This document shows positions 9,201 to 18,734 of a DNA stretch of 64,000 nt, piece by piece (the stretch's first letter is position 1; each line of letters opens with the position of its first letter). The translations under genes and the position numbers were made by a program. The DNA is from G963663495 sp963663495. Its GTDB lineage: Bacteria; Bacteroidota; Rhodothermia; Rhodothermales; Bin80. The stretch covers positions 5,394,001-5,458,000 of the forward strand of contig OY760427.1 of the NCBI GenBank assembly GCA_963663495.1, read 5' to 3'. The notes under the pieces are model-generated. The model saw nothing but the letters and a program-made list of their open reading frames with translations. It did no database searches and was not told the DNA's origin.

Positions 9201-9280
9201 GCGGAGGCTCGGGCCTCCGCTTCAGAGGTGCCGAGGCCCATTGAGGAGTTTGCCGGCTTGCCGGCAAACCTTGCCTTTTC
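9201..9280 (+). terminator. Two tandem hairpins and T-rich stretch after ExbB-like gene
   Basis: A GCGGAGGC/GCCTCCGC stem with a 4-nt loop lies at 9201-9220. A perfect 9-bp stem GTTTGCCGG/CCGGCAAAC with loop CTTG lies at 9248-9269 and is followed by CTTGCCTTTTC. The second fits an intrinsic terminator closing the upstream cluster, though the T-run is short and offset by a few bases. The rest of the 9142-9508 gap holds no supported gene. Confidence 0.5.
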
Positions 9281-9508
9281 TGCACGGATGGGGCTAAATG
9301 TCCCCGGATCCGCATCTGACCCTGCAAGAGCACCAACTGACGTTGCGCTGATACATGCCGTCTGGTAGGACGCAATCCTTAGGCCGCCGGCGATCCCTTT
9401 TAAGGGAGGCACGTTTGTGCGCCATGGCGCAGCGACGTACCATGTCCGCGTGCTGCAATCCTTGAGATACCTGGAAGGAGCATCCAGCGTCGGAGGCCAT
9501 CATTCTTT

Positions 9509-10305
9509 GGGAATTATATACGTGAGTGATCAACTGTACACAGTGAGGCACTAGTATCAATTTCACGGGTCATAGGGGTCGGTAACCCGAACGCCCCTCG
9601 CCGTGCAGAAGCCCCAATCCCGGAGGCCAGTATGTTTGCAGCCGCATTCAGGTCTGCATGATCCGCATGCCCACAGGACATACACATGAATTTGCTCTGC
9701 GTCTTACGGGTTCTCGCTTCTGTGTGCCCACACACAGAACACCGCTGACTGGTATAGGCAGCGGTAACCTTTATCACCTTGCGGCACTTATAGCTCAGCA
9801 TCTGATCCAACTGGCCCCAACCTGTTCGCAGTATTCCACGGTTGAGGCCAGACTTCTGTTTGACGTTTGTGCCAAAGCTCTCCATCGTCCCCTTAGCTGA
9901 ACGTATCATCGCTTTGATCTTCAGGTCCTCCAGTATCACCGTTGAGGAGCAATTGGCAATACTGCGACTTACCTGGTGGTTCGCATTCCTGAGGACGTTA
10001 GCACGCTTGCGCTGTATGCAGGCGATTCTATGCTTCCGCCTGTTACGACAGTTGGAGCCTTTCTTCTGTCTCGCCAGTCTTCGCTGATGCCGCTTCAACT
10101 TGGCATCAAGACGCTTGGTATCCGGTTGTCTGATAATGCTTGTATCGCCCTCTGTGGAGACCATAGCGACTTGCCCGCAATTACGGTCAATGCCTACAGC
10201 ACCGCCGGTATCCTCTATTACTGGCGAAAGCCATCCTGTCTGCACCACCAAAGCAGAAAAAAGTAATTCCTGCGAAAACGTGTGGCACTCAGCCATATAA
10301 CTCCC
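9509..10305 (-). mobile_element. TnpB element copy A: internally deleted, 797 bp, with TIRs and 8-bp TSD
   Basis: Both ends are present. The right-end TIR (GGGAATTATATACGTGAG) starts at 9509, and the left-end TIR (GGGAGTTATATGGCTGAG on the minus strand) ends at 10305. A perfect 8-bp duplication CATTCTTT flanks it at 9501-9508 and 10306-10313. Relative to copy D, about 0.66 kb is missing between the left leader segment and the middle of tnpB. The join lies near 10219-10223, where both parents share 'AC', consistent with a microhomology deletion. Intact ends and a perfect TSD allow that it moved in this short form. Confidence 0.85.
9514..10222 (-). pseudogene. tnpB remnant (C-terminal half) of element copy A
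   Basis: Encodes the RuvC and zinc-ribbon half of TnpB: GIDRNCGQVAM (RuvC-I Asp), ILEDLKIKAM (RuvC-II Glu), CSVC and CMSC zinc-ribbon pairs, and DLNAAANIL (RuvC-III Asp). The N-terminal roughly 180 residues are deleted. In frame upstream are about 28 codons derived from the element's left end, so a 264-residue hybrid ORF exists (ATG 10308), but it lacks the recognition part of TnpB. The stop codon sits inside the terminal repeat. Confidence 0.8.
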
Positions 10306-10445
10306 CATTCTTTCTACCTCGAGGAGTAGTGAGATCGTCCAAGCCAGCGCGCACCCTCAGAGATTATTCCTGAGCGCCACTGCGCCAGTCCACGGTAGCG
10401 CCTGCATCCACTAAAATGAGGACCGGTCCCGCAGCTAGCAGCACA

Positions 10446-11762
10446 TTACTTCAGCAACACCATCTTGCCGGTGCGGCGATCGCCCTCAAATTCAAGATGG
10501 TAAATATATGTCCCGGACCCAAGATCCGACGCGTCAAAATGGGCCTCGTAGCGCCCGGCTGTCAACTGTTCATCCATCAATGTGGTAACATATTGCCCAA
10601 GCATGTTGTGGACAATCAGACGGGCCTGTCCTGGCTCATTCAAGACGAAGGTAATCGTCGTCACCGGGTTGAAAGGATTAGGATAATTCTGGTCCAGGGA
10701 AAAGGCCCCGGGTACAAGGGATTCGTCTGGTTCAAAACTAAGCCGTCCCATTGAAGTGAATTTCCTGACCGACACATTGTTGTTTGTATCAAAGATGGCA
10801 GCATATGCTGTCATTCCATCCGGCGAAAACGTGATGGCCCGGGCCTTTTCATCTCCAACAGGAGAATCCAAGTGATACTTGAATGCATGGTGTACTTGAT
10901 CGGAGGCCGGATCATATGCAACCCATGAAAGAATTGCATCCTCTTCGGCCCACTGCCCTGTAGGTTCTGCACCGGCAGCCGGAGCATTACTGAACCAAAT
11001 ATGGCCAGTGACCGGATGACGTACGATTGATTCAGCCACAATGCCTCTCAACAGTGTGTCCGGCACACTGCCGAAGTTGTTGGACGCCGCCGATCTGCGG
11101 TAGCGGTACACAGCGTTGTTCGTGTAACCCGCCCAATAAACCTCGTTGCCATCGGCCGATACATCAAAGCTGCGAGAAAAACCCGGGCTGTAGTTCACGA
11201 CAGCTTGTACGAAGTTTAACTCAGAGTCGTAAATATTAATCGGCCCGCCCTCGACCACGTTTGCCACATAAAAGTTGCCCGCCGCATCAATGCCGGGAGC
11301 ACTTAGCGAGCCGACTCCTACCCGTTTTTTGGCTATTCCTTCACCGGTATTGTGATCTATTATATAGAGATCTCCTGCCCCGGTGACAAGGATGATGTCT
11401 CCATTTATATGCCGTCGAAGGCCTCTTAGGTTTGTGAAGAGCGTATCCGTTAACCCACCGACCGTAATCGTGCGTATCGGGTCCATCGCCGCAGACCCAT
11501 CCGGGTTGTATACAAAAATGCGGTGCGTCTGTACCTCCAGACCGGTAAATGGGTCAATAACAGCGCTTCCGGTCGCAGGATCTATCCATGTGGTTGCAGC
11601 CCAAGGCTGAACCCAAAGTTTGTTTGCTCCATCAACGGCTAGGCCATGAATGCCCTCGGAATGGGTGGCGGCATCGGGGAAGCCTCCGGTATCCGTCCAT
11701 ACTTGCGCGACGGACTGTAGTGGCATTATCAGAATAGAGAGAAACCAAACGTGCTTAGTCAT
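10446..11762 (-). CDS. Secreted beta-propeller-like protein with type IX sorting domain
   Basis: 438 residues from the ATG ending at 11762; an upstream in-frame ATG at 11795 would place 11 extra residues before the signal peptide. MTKHVWFLSILIMPLQSVAQ is a Sec signal. The middle has repeated 'G.haVDg.gnlWV', 'DAAGNFYVANV', 'VSADGNEVYWAG' and 'FSPDGMTAYAA' motifs typical of NHL/SMP-30-like beta-propeller blades. The C-terminal 75 residues (from FSLDQNYPNPFNPVTTI to GKMVLLK) are a textbook T9SS type A sorting/FlgD-like domain. It should be exported through the outer membrane by the type IX system and kept at or released from the surface. No catalytic motif is visible; ligand unknown. It is monocistronic by context, between element A and a pseudogene. 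Confidence 0.85.
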   Translation of the reverse strand: MTKHVWFLSILIMPLQSVAQVWTDTGGFPDAATHSEGIHGLAVDGANKLWVQPWAATTWIDPATGSAVIDPFTGLEVQTHRIFVYNPDGSAAMDPIRTITVGGLTDTLFTNLRGLRRHINGDIILVTGAGDLYIIDHNTGEGIAKKRVGVGSLSAPGIDAAGNFYVANVVEGGPINIYDSELNFVQAVVNYSPGFSRSFDVSADGNEVYWAGYTNNAVYRYRRSAASNNFGSVPDTLLRGIVAESIVRHPVTGHIWFSNAPAAGAEPTGQWAEEDAILSWVAYDPASDQVHHAFKYHLDSPVGDEKARAITFSPDGMTAYAAIFDTNNNVSVRKFTSMGRLSFEPDESLVPGAFSLDQNYPNPFNPVTTITFVLNEPGQARLIVHNMLGQYVTTLMDEQLTAGRYEAHFDASDLGSGTYIYHLEFEGDRRTGKMVLLK

Positions 11763-12300
11763 AACGGTGTTGGATCGCAGTGGACAAGTTGACATGACGT
11801 GATCAACAATTTTCTTTGTACAAACATAATGTGGTCAAAAAGGAACGAAGTCTTCAATACACGTAAATAATCCGTGCATGTACTCCACATATTTTCAAGT
11901 CCAGGGATGGCACCGGGCCGCTCACACATCTGAACAGCGTTTACGAAGGGAACCAGAGATGTCCGCAATGGACACGCTATGGTTAATCCGCTCACCGCAA
12001 AACTCAATAACGCCCTCCACATGGATCTGGACCGCAAGTTTCGGTCAACTGTATTGGTAACGAGTACATTGGGTCGGTTTGCTTCACGCCAATACGTTGT
12101 AGGCATAACTTCCCCCTTCCCTTGGCGATGGCATACGTAGTTTTCCAGTTTATCGTGGTACACATGCGGTCCGTCACGTAATCTGCGATTGCAAGGTGCA
12201 CGGAGAACGGCCAGCGAATACGGTGGGATTCGTGCAACTATATCGCAGACTGCCTGGCAACATCTCCCGGTATGCGATCATAGTGCAGAACACATTCGCA
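11763..12300. other. Gap upstream of T9SS cargo gene
   Basis: About 540 bp with no convincing gene. It must carry the promoter of the minus-strand T9SS cargo gene. A 134-residue open frame on the minus strand (11759-12163) has no recognisable features and is not called. Confidence 0.3.
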
Positions 12301-13182
12301 CCACCATACAGAGCCACTGGCGTTCAGGCCGTCGCTCACCTGGCAGCACGACGCCGCGTGTTTCATCACCAAAGCGCTCACGTTGGACCTTGACCCTTTG
12401 GACTCCTGCTCCATAGCGGTAGTCCCTGCGTCCTTCACTCAACCCGATACCCAAGTATGACAGAGGCACATTATGACCACACGCGCAGTACCCCACCCCT
12501 ACTTCCATCCAACGATCCGGATGCTCTGCCTACCAATGCGTGCCCGCACGCATTCGACGTCATACCGAACATAACAGCGCCCCCGATCCTCTATAGCATT
12601 CCGTAGCGGCATATCCCCACTCTCCATTACGGCCACGCCACGCCCTACGTCAGGGCCGCTCCAATCGCTCCATTGCCGTCCCCCCTTTGCCCCGCATCCA
12701 TCCTCTGATGGCTCTCGCCGATAAATAGCCCCGGTCCCCGATCCGCCGCATACACAAGAGTGCCTGCCTTCCACGCGCTGTGATTCCTTCGCATGAATAC
12801 GACACCCCCCTGCAGGCGCACCACCGGTCCTTTGCCTGCACACCCCGATACGATCCACCTTCCAAACACCTGCATATTCCCAATTTGACATGTCGGTAAC
12901 CTGCATATAACGCAGGTGCAAACCTACCTCCCCGCCTTCCCCCTCATGCGGACCAACCCTTACCTCACCCTGAAGTAATCGTGTAATTCCAGCGCGGCTT
13001 CCGTCCGCAGACCGGCCACGCGTACGCGAAGCACCCTTGGTACCGGGCACAACATCTACCTCGCAAAGCTCGGGAAACGCCGCCCTACACCAGCCACCGA
13101 AGCGGCCACTGTATGGCAGTCTCCTTAAGTCACACATCCTCCTGCGCATTAGACTACGGCGTACTTGGTGCAATCTACGCAA
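12301..13182 (-). pseudogene. Decayed barrel domain related to the Calx-beta adhesin C-terminus
   Basis: Fragments in several minus-strand frames match the last part of the 1758-residue protein encoded at 40621. One frame gives VGVGYCACGHNVPLSYLGIG followed by RDYRYGAGVQ, against EVGYGSRVHRRSVLRPHVGMG and RDYRIGAGVQ. After a frameshift another gives NVSALVMKHAASCC and DGLNASGSVWW, against SVSGLAMEHMAPYR and YGVTASGYLRW. The normal stop position reads through as TGC. Upstream (12500-13182) one longer open frame carries weaker similarity. The fragment has no start, no Calx-beta repeats and multiple shifts, so it is a relic of a paralogous adhesin. Its 5' side lies about 60 bp from element B. 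Confidence 0.6.
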
Positions 13183-13246
13183 ATCTGGGATAATTCACGC
13201 AAGCAGGAACTATCTGGCCGACAACCGGGCGCAACGTGATTAAAAT

Positions 13247-14720
13247 GGGATTTTATGGCTGAGTGCCACCCGTTTTCACAGGAGTTGCTTTTTGTGCTTT
13301 GGTGGTGCAGACAGGATGGCTTTCGCCAGCTTTTCATAATCGATTCCCGCTTTTCACGAAAAGACTGCAATCATTTCAAATAACTCAACACGTGGGTATT
13401 CATGCTATATAAGTTCCATATATTAGGAAGTTATATACCACAGTGCCATGCCCGAAACGGTTAGTGCATACCGCAATATCACATACAGGCTGTTGCCCGG
13501 AAGTCGGAGTAACGCCAAGCAACTTGCTGGATTAGCGGGTGCGTGTAGGTTTGTGTGGAATGCCATCCTCGCAGAGCAGAGCGAGGCGTACAGGAAAGCG
13601 AAAGAGGCTGGAGAGAAGCCACCCTCGGTAAACTTCTTCTCGCTGGGGAAACGGTTCACGGCGCTGCGCCGCACGGTCGAGTGGCTACCTGAATACTCCT
13701 TTGGTGTCGTTAGATACACATTGTCGTTAGATACCCATTGAAATATCAGGCGGATGCATGGAAGGCATTCTTCAAGGAGGGTAAGAGAAGACCGAGATTC
13801 CATTCCAGACGAGGTAGTACGCCTTCGTTCACGATCCCGGATAACGTAAGGGTTCGGGATGGCAAGCTATATATCCCGAAAGTGGGATATATAGCGCTCC
13901 GCAGGCGGGGAGGCAACCCGTACCCTGATGGTATACCCGTCAAAGCCACGGTAAAGAAGAACGCCGGCAAAGGGTATGCTGTCATCTGCTACAAGATGGA
14001 GGCACCTGTAATAGAGGATACCGGCGGTGCTGTAGGCATTGACCGTAATTGCGGGCAGGTCGCTATGGTCTCCACAGAGGGCGATACAAGCATTATCAGA
14101 CAACCGGACACCAAGCGTCTTGATGCCAAGTTGAAGCGGCATCAGCGAAGACTGGCGAGACAGAAGAAAGGCTCCAACCGTCGTAACAGGCGGAAGCATA
14201 GAATCGCCCGCATACAGCGCAAGCGTGCTAACGTCCTCAAGAATGCGAACCACCAGGTAAGTCGCAGTATTGCCAATTGCTCCTCAACGGTGATACTGGA
14301 GGACCTGAAGATCAAAGCGATGACACGTTCAGCTAAGGGGACGATGGAGAGCTTTGGCACAAACGCCAAACAGAAGTCTGGCCTCAACCGTGAGATACTG
14401 CGAACAGGTTGGGGCCAGCTGGATCAGATGCTGGGCTATAAGTGCCGCAAGGTGATAAAGGTTACCGCTGCCTATACCAGTCAGCGGTGTTCTGTGTGTG
14501 GGCACACAGAAGCGAGTAACCGTAAGACACGGAGCAGATTCACGTGTATGTCCTGTGGACATGCGGATCATGCAGATCTGAATGCGGCTGCAAACATACT
14601 GGCCTCCGGGATTGGGGCTGCTGCACGGCGAGGGGCGTTCGGGTTACCGACCCCTATGACCCGTGAAATTGATACTAGTGCCTCACCGTGTACAGTTGAT
14701 CACTCACGTATATAATTCCC
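13247..14720 (+). mobile_element. TnpB element copy B, 1474 bp, TIRs, imperfect TSD
   Basis: The left TIR at 13247 is slightly diverged (GGGATTTTATGGCTGAG). The right TIR ends at 14720 (ATATAATTCCC). The 8 bp on each side, ATTAAAAT and AGAAAAAT, agree at 6 of 8 positions, so the duplication has mutated or an end has recombined. An inner left-end-like repeat lies just before the tnpB start at 13448, as in copies C and D. Confidence 0.75.
13448..14715 (+). pseudogene. tnpB of element copy B, split by a 17-bp tandem duplication
   Basis: The first 94 or so codons match copy D. A 17-bp near-perfect tandem duplication (13705-13721 and 13722-13738) then shifts the frame into a stop after residue 97. 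The remaining 325 codons are open from a TTG at 13738 and carry all catalytic motifs: GIDRNCGQ with the RuvC-I Asp, ILEDLKIKAM, the two CxxC pairs and DLNAAANIL. Translation of one full TnpB is not possible without frameshifting. Two separate polypeptides of 97 and 325 residues could be made if the internal TTG is used. The same duplication is in copy C, so both descend from one damaged parent. Confidence 0.8.
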
Positions 14721-15071
14721 AGAAAAATGCGCACAGCAGCAAGGCGTTGTCGCGCACGGGGACCGTGTTCAGCCACCCAAGCATCACACACTTGTCCCCT
14801 CCAACAGACGATACAGAACGGTAATCCTATCGCTACAGTGAGTCAAGCCGGCGTGCAACAGCGCCTATCAACGAAACGTCAAGAGGCTTTCTCAGCGTTG
14901 CCACCGGCGACCCCCGCATCTCCAAGCGGCTTGAGGTTCCGTGCTATAACCCGGCGATGCACCCCTGTCCTTTGGAGAAAGGCTTGGATTGCGTGAAGGG
15001 CTACTTAGTGTTTGCCAGAAAAAGGTAGGAGGGCTGAAAAACGGCGAAACAAGGCCGTTTGATACTCGTTC

Positions 15072-15106
15072 TATCCATCTGTAAGCGTTACGGTTACAGA
15101 TGGATA
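15072..15106. terminator. 13-bp perfect hairpin between IS left end and transposase
   Basis: TATCCATCTGTAA and its exact reverse complement are separated by a 9-nt loop (GCGTTACGG). No T-run follows on either strand. It may shield the transposase from outside transcription or act at the translation level, as in several IS families. Function is inferred. Confidence 0.45.
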
Positions 15107-15242
15107 TGAGCCATACCGTATTTGCACATTGCAGATTATTCAGCCAGCGTGTCTCTAACGAATGTTTGGCCAAATCCTTCTGTTTCGGGCGTTTTCATCG
15201 ATATAAGGCCCCTTGGGGCCGATTATTCATACGATTACTACC

Positions 15243-16667
15243 ATGCGGATTGTAGAGGATACACAGTTTAAGCTCGGGCAGGTCCCCATTGAAGAGATGA
15301 CCTTCCACCCCAAAGACCGGGACGATATACCGGCAGTGCTAAAAGGTCTGCAGCACCTGTATTGCGACCCAACGGCTCGGCAGAAGATCTTTGAGATCCT
15401 GGAGAAGCAGTTGCTTCCGAATATTGATTTGCAGCGTGGTCGTCCGGGGATGGCACTTTGGCGCGTCTTTGTCTTGGGGGTATTGAAGCAGGCCCTCAAC
15501 TGCGACTTTGATCGTTTGAGGAGCCTGGCCGCCAATCATTTGGAGGTGCGCCAGATGCTGGGGCATACGAATTTCTGGGACGAGCCTGTCTATCAGCTGC
15601 AGACCGTTATTGATAACGTGAGCCTGCTAACAGCGGACATCCTGAAGCAGATCAACGATGCGGTGGTGGCTTGCGGTCACCGATTGGTAGAACAGGAGCC
15701 AGAGGAGCCGCTTCTTTGCCGGGTTGATTCGGCGGTGGCCAAAGCGAATGTGGAGTGGCCTACGGATGTTCGTTTGTTGTGGGAATCGATGCGGTGCCTG
15801 ATTCGGGAGTTGCATTGCGCATGTGAGGCGCACAGCCTTGCGGGCTGGCGCAAGGCTGTGTACTGGAGTCGTACCTTGAAGAAGGCCTTCAACCGGGTGC
15901 GTACGCACCGTCAGTGGCGTGATGAGTCGAAGGTGAGAAAGTATGTGAAGATGTGTCGTGTTCTGATTGAGCGTGCGGAGAGCAGTGTCAGCGTGTTGAA
16001 GGAGAAAGACGCGGATCTTGAGGAGGTGTTGCGGTACTTGGCAGATGCACAAAGGCAGATAGATCAAGTAGATAGGCGTCTATTGAAGGGGGAGGTGATT
16101 CCGCATGATGAGAAGGTATTTTCGATACATGAGCCGCATACTCGTTGGATCACCAAGGGGAAGGCGGGGGTGATTGCGGAGTTGGGTCTGCCGGTATGCG
16201 TGCTGGAGGATCAGCATCAGTTGATATTGTGGCATCAGATACTGCACGAAGGGGTGGATTCGGATATGATTGTGGGGTTTATGAAGGAAGCGAAGGATCG
16301 GTATCCGGCGATCACATCGTGCAGCATGGATAAGGGGTACTCATCGGTAAAGAACCGTAAGGCGCTGGAGCCGGTGTTGGACACGGTGATCATGCCGAAG
16401 AGGGGTAAGTTGAGCAAAGCGGACAAGGAGAGGGAATCCGATCCGAAGTTTGTGGAGGGTCGTCGTCAGCATCCGGCAGTGGAGTCGGCGATCAACAATT
16501 TGAATCATCGGGGCCTGGGTTTGATACGGACCCGTGGCAAGGAAGGCTTTGTTCGAACGGTGGCGCTGGTAGTGGTAGCGGCAAATGTGCACCGTATCGG
16601 ACAGATAGTGAAGCGGAGCGAGGAGCGACGAAGGCGGTGCGAGCAGGCCCGCAAGCGCGCGGCGTAG
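15243..16667 (+). CDS. ISNCY-family (ISDol1-like) DDE transposase
   Basis: 474 residues from ATG 15243; the ATG at 15213 adds 10 residues outside the family pattern. The opening (FKLGQVPIEEMTFHPKDRDDIPAVL) and the block GRPGMALWRVFVLGVLKQ are characteristic of this ISNCY group. Likely catalytic acidic residues are the Asp in LLCRVDSAVAKAN, the Asp in SCSMDKGYSS and the Glu in HPAVESAINNLNHRGLG. The gene is full length without frameshift. Within it a perfect 12-bp inverted repeat with a 6-nt loop lies at 15831-15860. The enzyme would cut at the 16-bp TIRs of its own element; those ends do not resemble the TnpB-element ends, so it is unlikely to mobilise them. Confidence 0.88.
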   Translation: MRIVEDTQFKLGQVPIEEMTFHPKDRDDIPAVLKGLQHLYCDPTARQKIFEILEKQLLPNIDLQRGRPGMALWRVFVLGVLKQALNCDFDRLRSLAANHLEVRQMLGHTNFWDEPVYQLQTVIDNVSLLTADILKQINDAVVACGHRLVEQEPEEPLLCRVDSAVAKANVEWPTDVRLLWESMRCLIRELHCACEAHSLAGWRKAVYWSRTLKKAFNRVRTHRQWRDESKVRKYVKMCRVLIERAESSVSVLKEKDADLEEVLRYLADAQRQIDQVDRRLLKGEVIPHDEKVFSIHEPHTRWITKGKAGVIAELGLPVCVLEDQHQLILWHQILHEGVDSDMIVGFMKEAKDRYPAITSCSMDKGYSSVKNRKALEPVLDTVIMPKRGKLSKADKERESDPKFVEGRRQHPAVESAINNLNHRGLGLIRTRGKEGFVRTVALVVVAANVHRIGQIVKRSEERRRRCEQARKRAA

Positions 16668-17077
16668 GTACTCGCGCGAGCGTCTTCAGCACAGAATCAA
16701 GGTAGCCTGCAAGGGCGAGAGGCCAACGTATGTTCATGCCTCGCTGATGGACGACAAAAACACGTCTGATCAACGTCAAAACCCTAGGATTGCCGGCGTG
16801 AGCGGACAAAGTCGGCACCGTTACCGTCGAAAAATCCTTGCTGACTTGTCATTCCGATCCCCAATTCGAATTCCAGCCCCCCACTCAGCCAAGAGTCGCT
16901 CGCAAGACCATACTTTTCTGGCAAACACTACTTAACGGATTCTGTAAAGCATGCCCTTGGCATGAAAGCCTCGCTATAGTCCACATCTGTCACTCTACGC
17001 CCCGGAGCAACAGAGCACTACGCGACAGGTGGTGGGATGGATTCCCTCACGACACACTGATACCACCGCAACACAAT

Positions 17078-18715
17078 TCAGCCGTGGCCGTGACTGGCAG
17101 CATACCCCGCGCAAGCCTCCACAAACGAGGCAAATAGAGGATGGGGACGATTCACAACCGACCGGTATTCAGGATGAAATTGCACACCCACAAACCAACG
17201 ATGTTGAGGTAGCTCTACTATCTCAATCAGGTCACGATCGGGGTTGATACCTGCAATGTTCAACCCGTGCAGTTGCAATTCTTCCCGGAAACTGTTGTTT
17301 ACCTCATAGCGATGGCGATGGCGCTCCTCCACATGGTCTGCAGCATATATGCGCTGCACACGGGACCCCGGCGTCAGCTGACACGCATAGGCTCCCAGCC
17401 GCATGGTACCACCCTTGTCAGCAATAGCCTTCTGGTCTTCCATAATGTCTATCACCGGGTAGCGCGTGTAGGGGTCGAACTCTGTTGAATGGGCACCCTC
17501 CATTCCGCACACATTGCGCGCAAATTCTACAATAGCGCACTGTAGCCCAAGGCAGATGCCAAAAAACGGCAGGTCCTGACTACGCGCGTAGCCGGCAGCC
17601 ACCACCTTCCCATCAATGCCCCTGCTACCAAAACCCGGTGCCACGAGTACTCCTGCCACACCATCAAGGAGTGTCGCCACATTGGCGTCAGTAACATCTT
17701 CCGCGCACACGTAATGAACATCAATACCCAGTCCCGACTCCGCCCCGGCAAGCACAAAGCTTTCCGCGATGGACTTGTACGCATCCTGGTGCTCCACATA
17801 CTTCCCCACTAACGCGATCCGAACGGTACGTTTCACACTCTTGATCCTGCAGACAAACTCCCGCCAGCTGGCAGAACTTGCGGCCGCGGCCAGGGGAAAA
17901 CCCAACCTTTTCATAACAAGCTCTTCCACCCCTTGATCGGCCAGCAGCACAGGCACTTCGTAGATCGTCTCAGCGTCCACCGCCTCAACAACCGCCTCCG
18001 GCTCCACATTGCAGAAAAGCGCAATTTTCCGGCGTAAATCGGCATCCAGGGGCCGTTCCGCGCGGCATACCAGCAGGTCCGGCTGTAAACCGTACGAGAG
18101 CAGCGTCTTTACCGAATGCTGTGTCGGCTTTGTCTTAAGCTCTCCGGCAGCAGCGAGGTAGGGAACAAGCGTTAAATGCGCCGTGAGCGTGTTGCCCGCC
18201 CCCAGTTCGTACCGCAACTGCCGTATGGCCTCCAGGTAAGGCTGGCTCTCAATATCACCTACCGTCCCGCCGATTTCTGACAGAATCACATCGTACCCAC
18301 CGGACTCCCCGAGACCCAGAATCCATCGCTTAATTTCATCAATAATGTGTGGAACCACCTGGACAGTCTTGCCCAGGTACGCCCCCGCCCTTTCCTTCGT
18401 GATGACCTCGCTGTACACGCGCCCTGTCGTCACGTTGTTGGCCTGGCCGGTGGGTATCCCAAGGAAACGCTCGTAGTGACCAAGGTCCAAGTCCGTCTCC
18501 GCACCATCCTCCGTCACGTACACCTCCCCGTGTTCGTAAGGATTCATGGTCCCCGGGTCCACATTGATGTACGGATCCAGTTTAAGGATCGTCACGCGCA
18601 CTCCGTGGTCCTCCAACAACCTTCCAAGTGAGGCACAAAAAATACCCTTCCCTAGCGACGAGGAAACCCCTCCTGTAACGAAAATGAATTTCGCGGACAC
18701 GGGAGCGTGATTCAT
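17078..18715 (-). CDS. pyrG: CTP synthase
   Basis: 545 residues, normal length. It converts UTP to CTP using ATP and glutamine. The N-terminal amidoligase domain begins KFIFVTGGVSSSLGKGI with the P-loop, then LDPYINVDPGTMNPYEHGEV. The C-terminal class I glutaminase domain has the nucleophile Cys in FFGICLGLQCA (about residue 386) and a His/Glu pair in VQFHPEY. It is the last gene of the minus-strand operon, starting 19 bp after the methyltransferase gene. Both catalytic domains look intact. Confidence 0.97.
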   Translation of the reverse strand: MNHAPVSAKFIFVTGGVSSSLGKGIFCASLGRLLEDHGVRVTILKLDPYINVDPGTMNPYEHGEVYVTEDGAETDLDLGHYERFLGIPTGQANNVTTGRVYSEVITKERAGAYLGKTVQVVPHIIDEIKRWILGLGESGGYDVILSEIGGTVGDIESQPYLEAIRQLRYELGAGNTLTAHLTLVPYLAAAGELKTKPTQHSVKTLLSYGLQPDLLVCRAERPLDADLRRKIALFCNVEPEAVVEAVDAETIYEVPVLLADQGVEELVMKRLGFPLAAAASSASWREFVCRIKSVKRTVRIALVGKYVEHQDAYKSIAESFVLAGAESGLGIDVHYVCAEDVTDANVATLLDGVAGVLVAPGFGSRGIDGKVVAAGYARSQDLPFFGICLGLQCAIVEFARNVCGMEGAHSTEFDPYTRYPVIDIMEDQKAIADKGGTMRLGAYACQLTPGSRVQRIYAADHVEERHRHRYEVNNSFREELQLHGLNIAGINPDRDLIEIVELPQHRWFVGVQFHPEYRSVVNRPHPLFASFVEACAGYAASHGHG

Positions 18716-18734
18716 CCTGCTACGTCAACGATGG

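Larger units (their letters stand above)
15007..16929 (+). mobile_element. Complete ISNCY-family insertion sequence, 1923 bp
   Basis: A perfect 16-bp terminal inverted repeat AGTGTTTGCCAGAAAA lies at 15007-15022 and, inverted, at 16914-16929. A 4-bp duplication ACTT flanks it at 15003-15006 and 16930-16933. The element carries a single intact transposase gene. Between the left TIR and the gene lies a strong hairpin (15072-15106). The element appears structurally intact and possibly active. Confidence 0.85.

Noticed and set aside
15007..16929. ISNCY transposase as the mobiliser of the TnpB elements
   Set aside because: Its TIR (AGTGTTTGCCAG...) and 4-bp duplication differ from the TnpB-element ends and 8-bp duplications.
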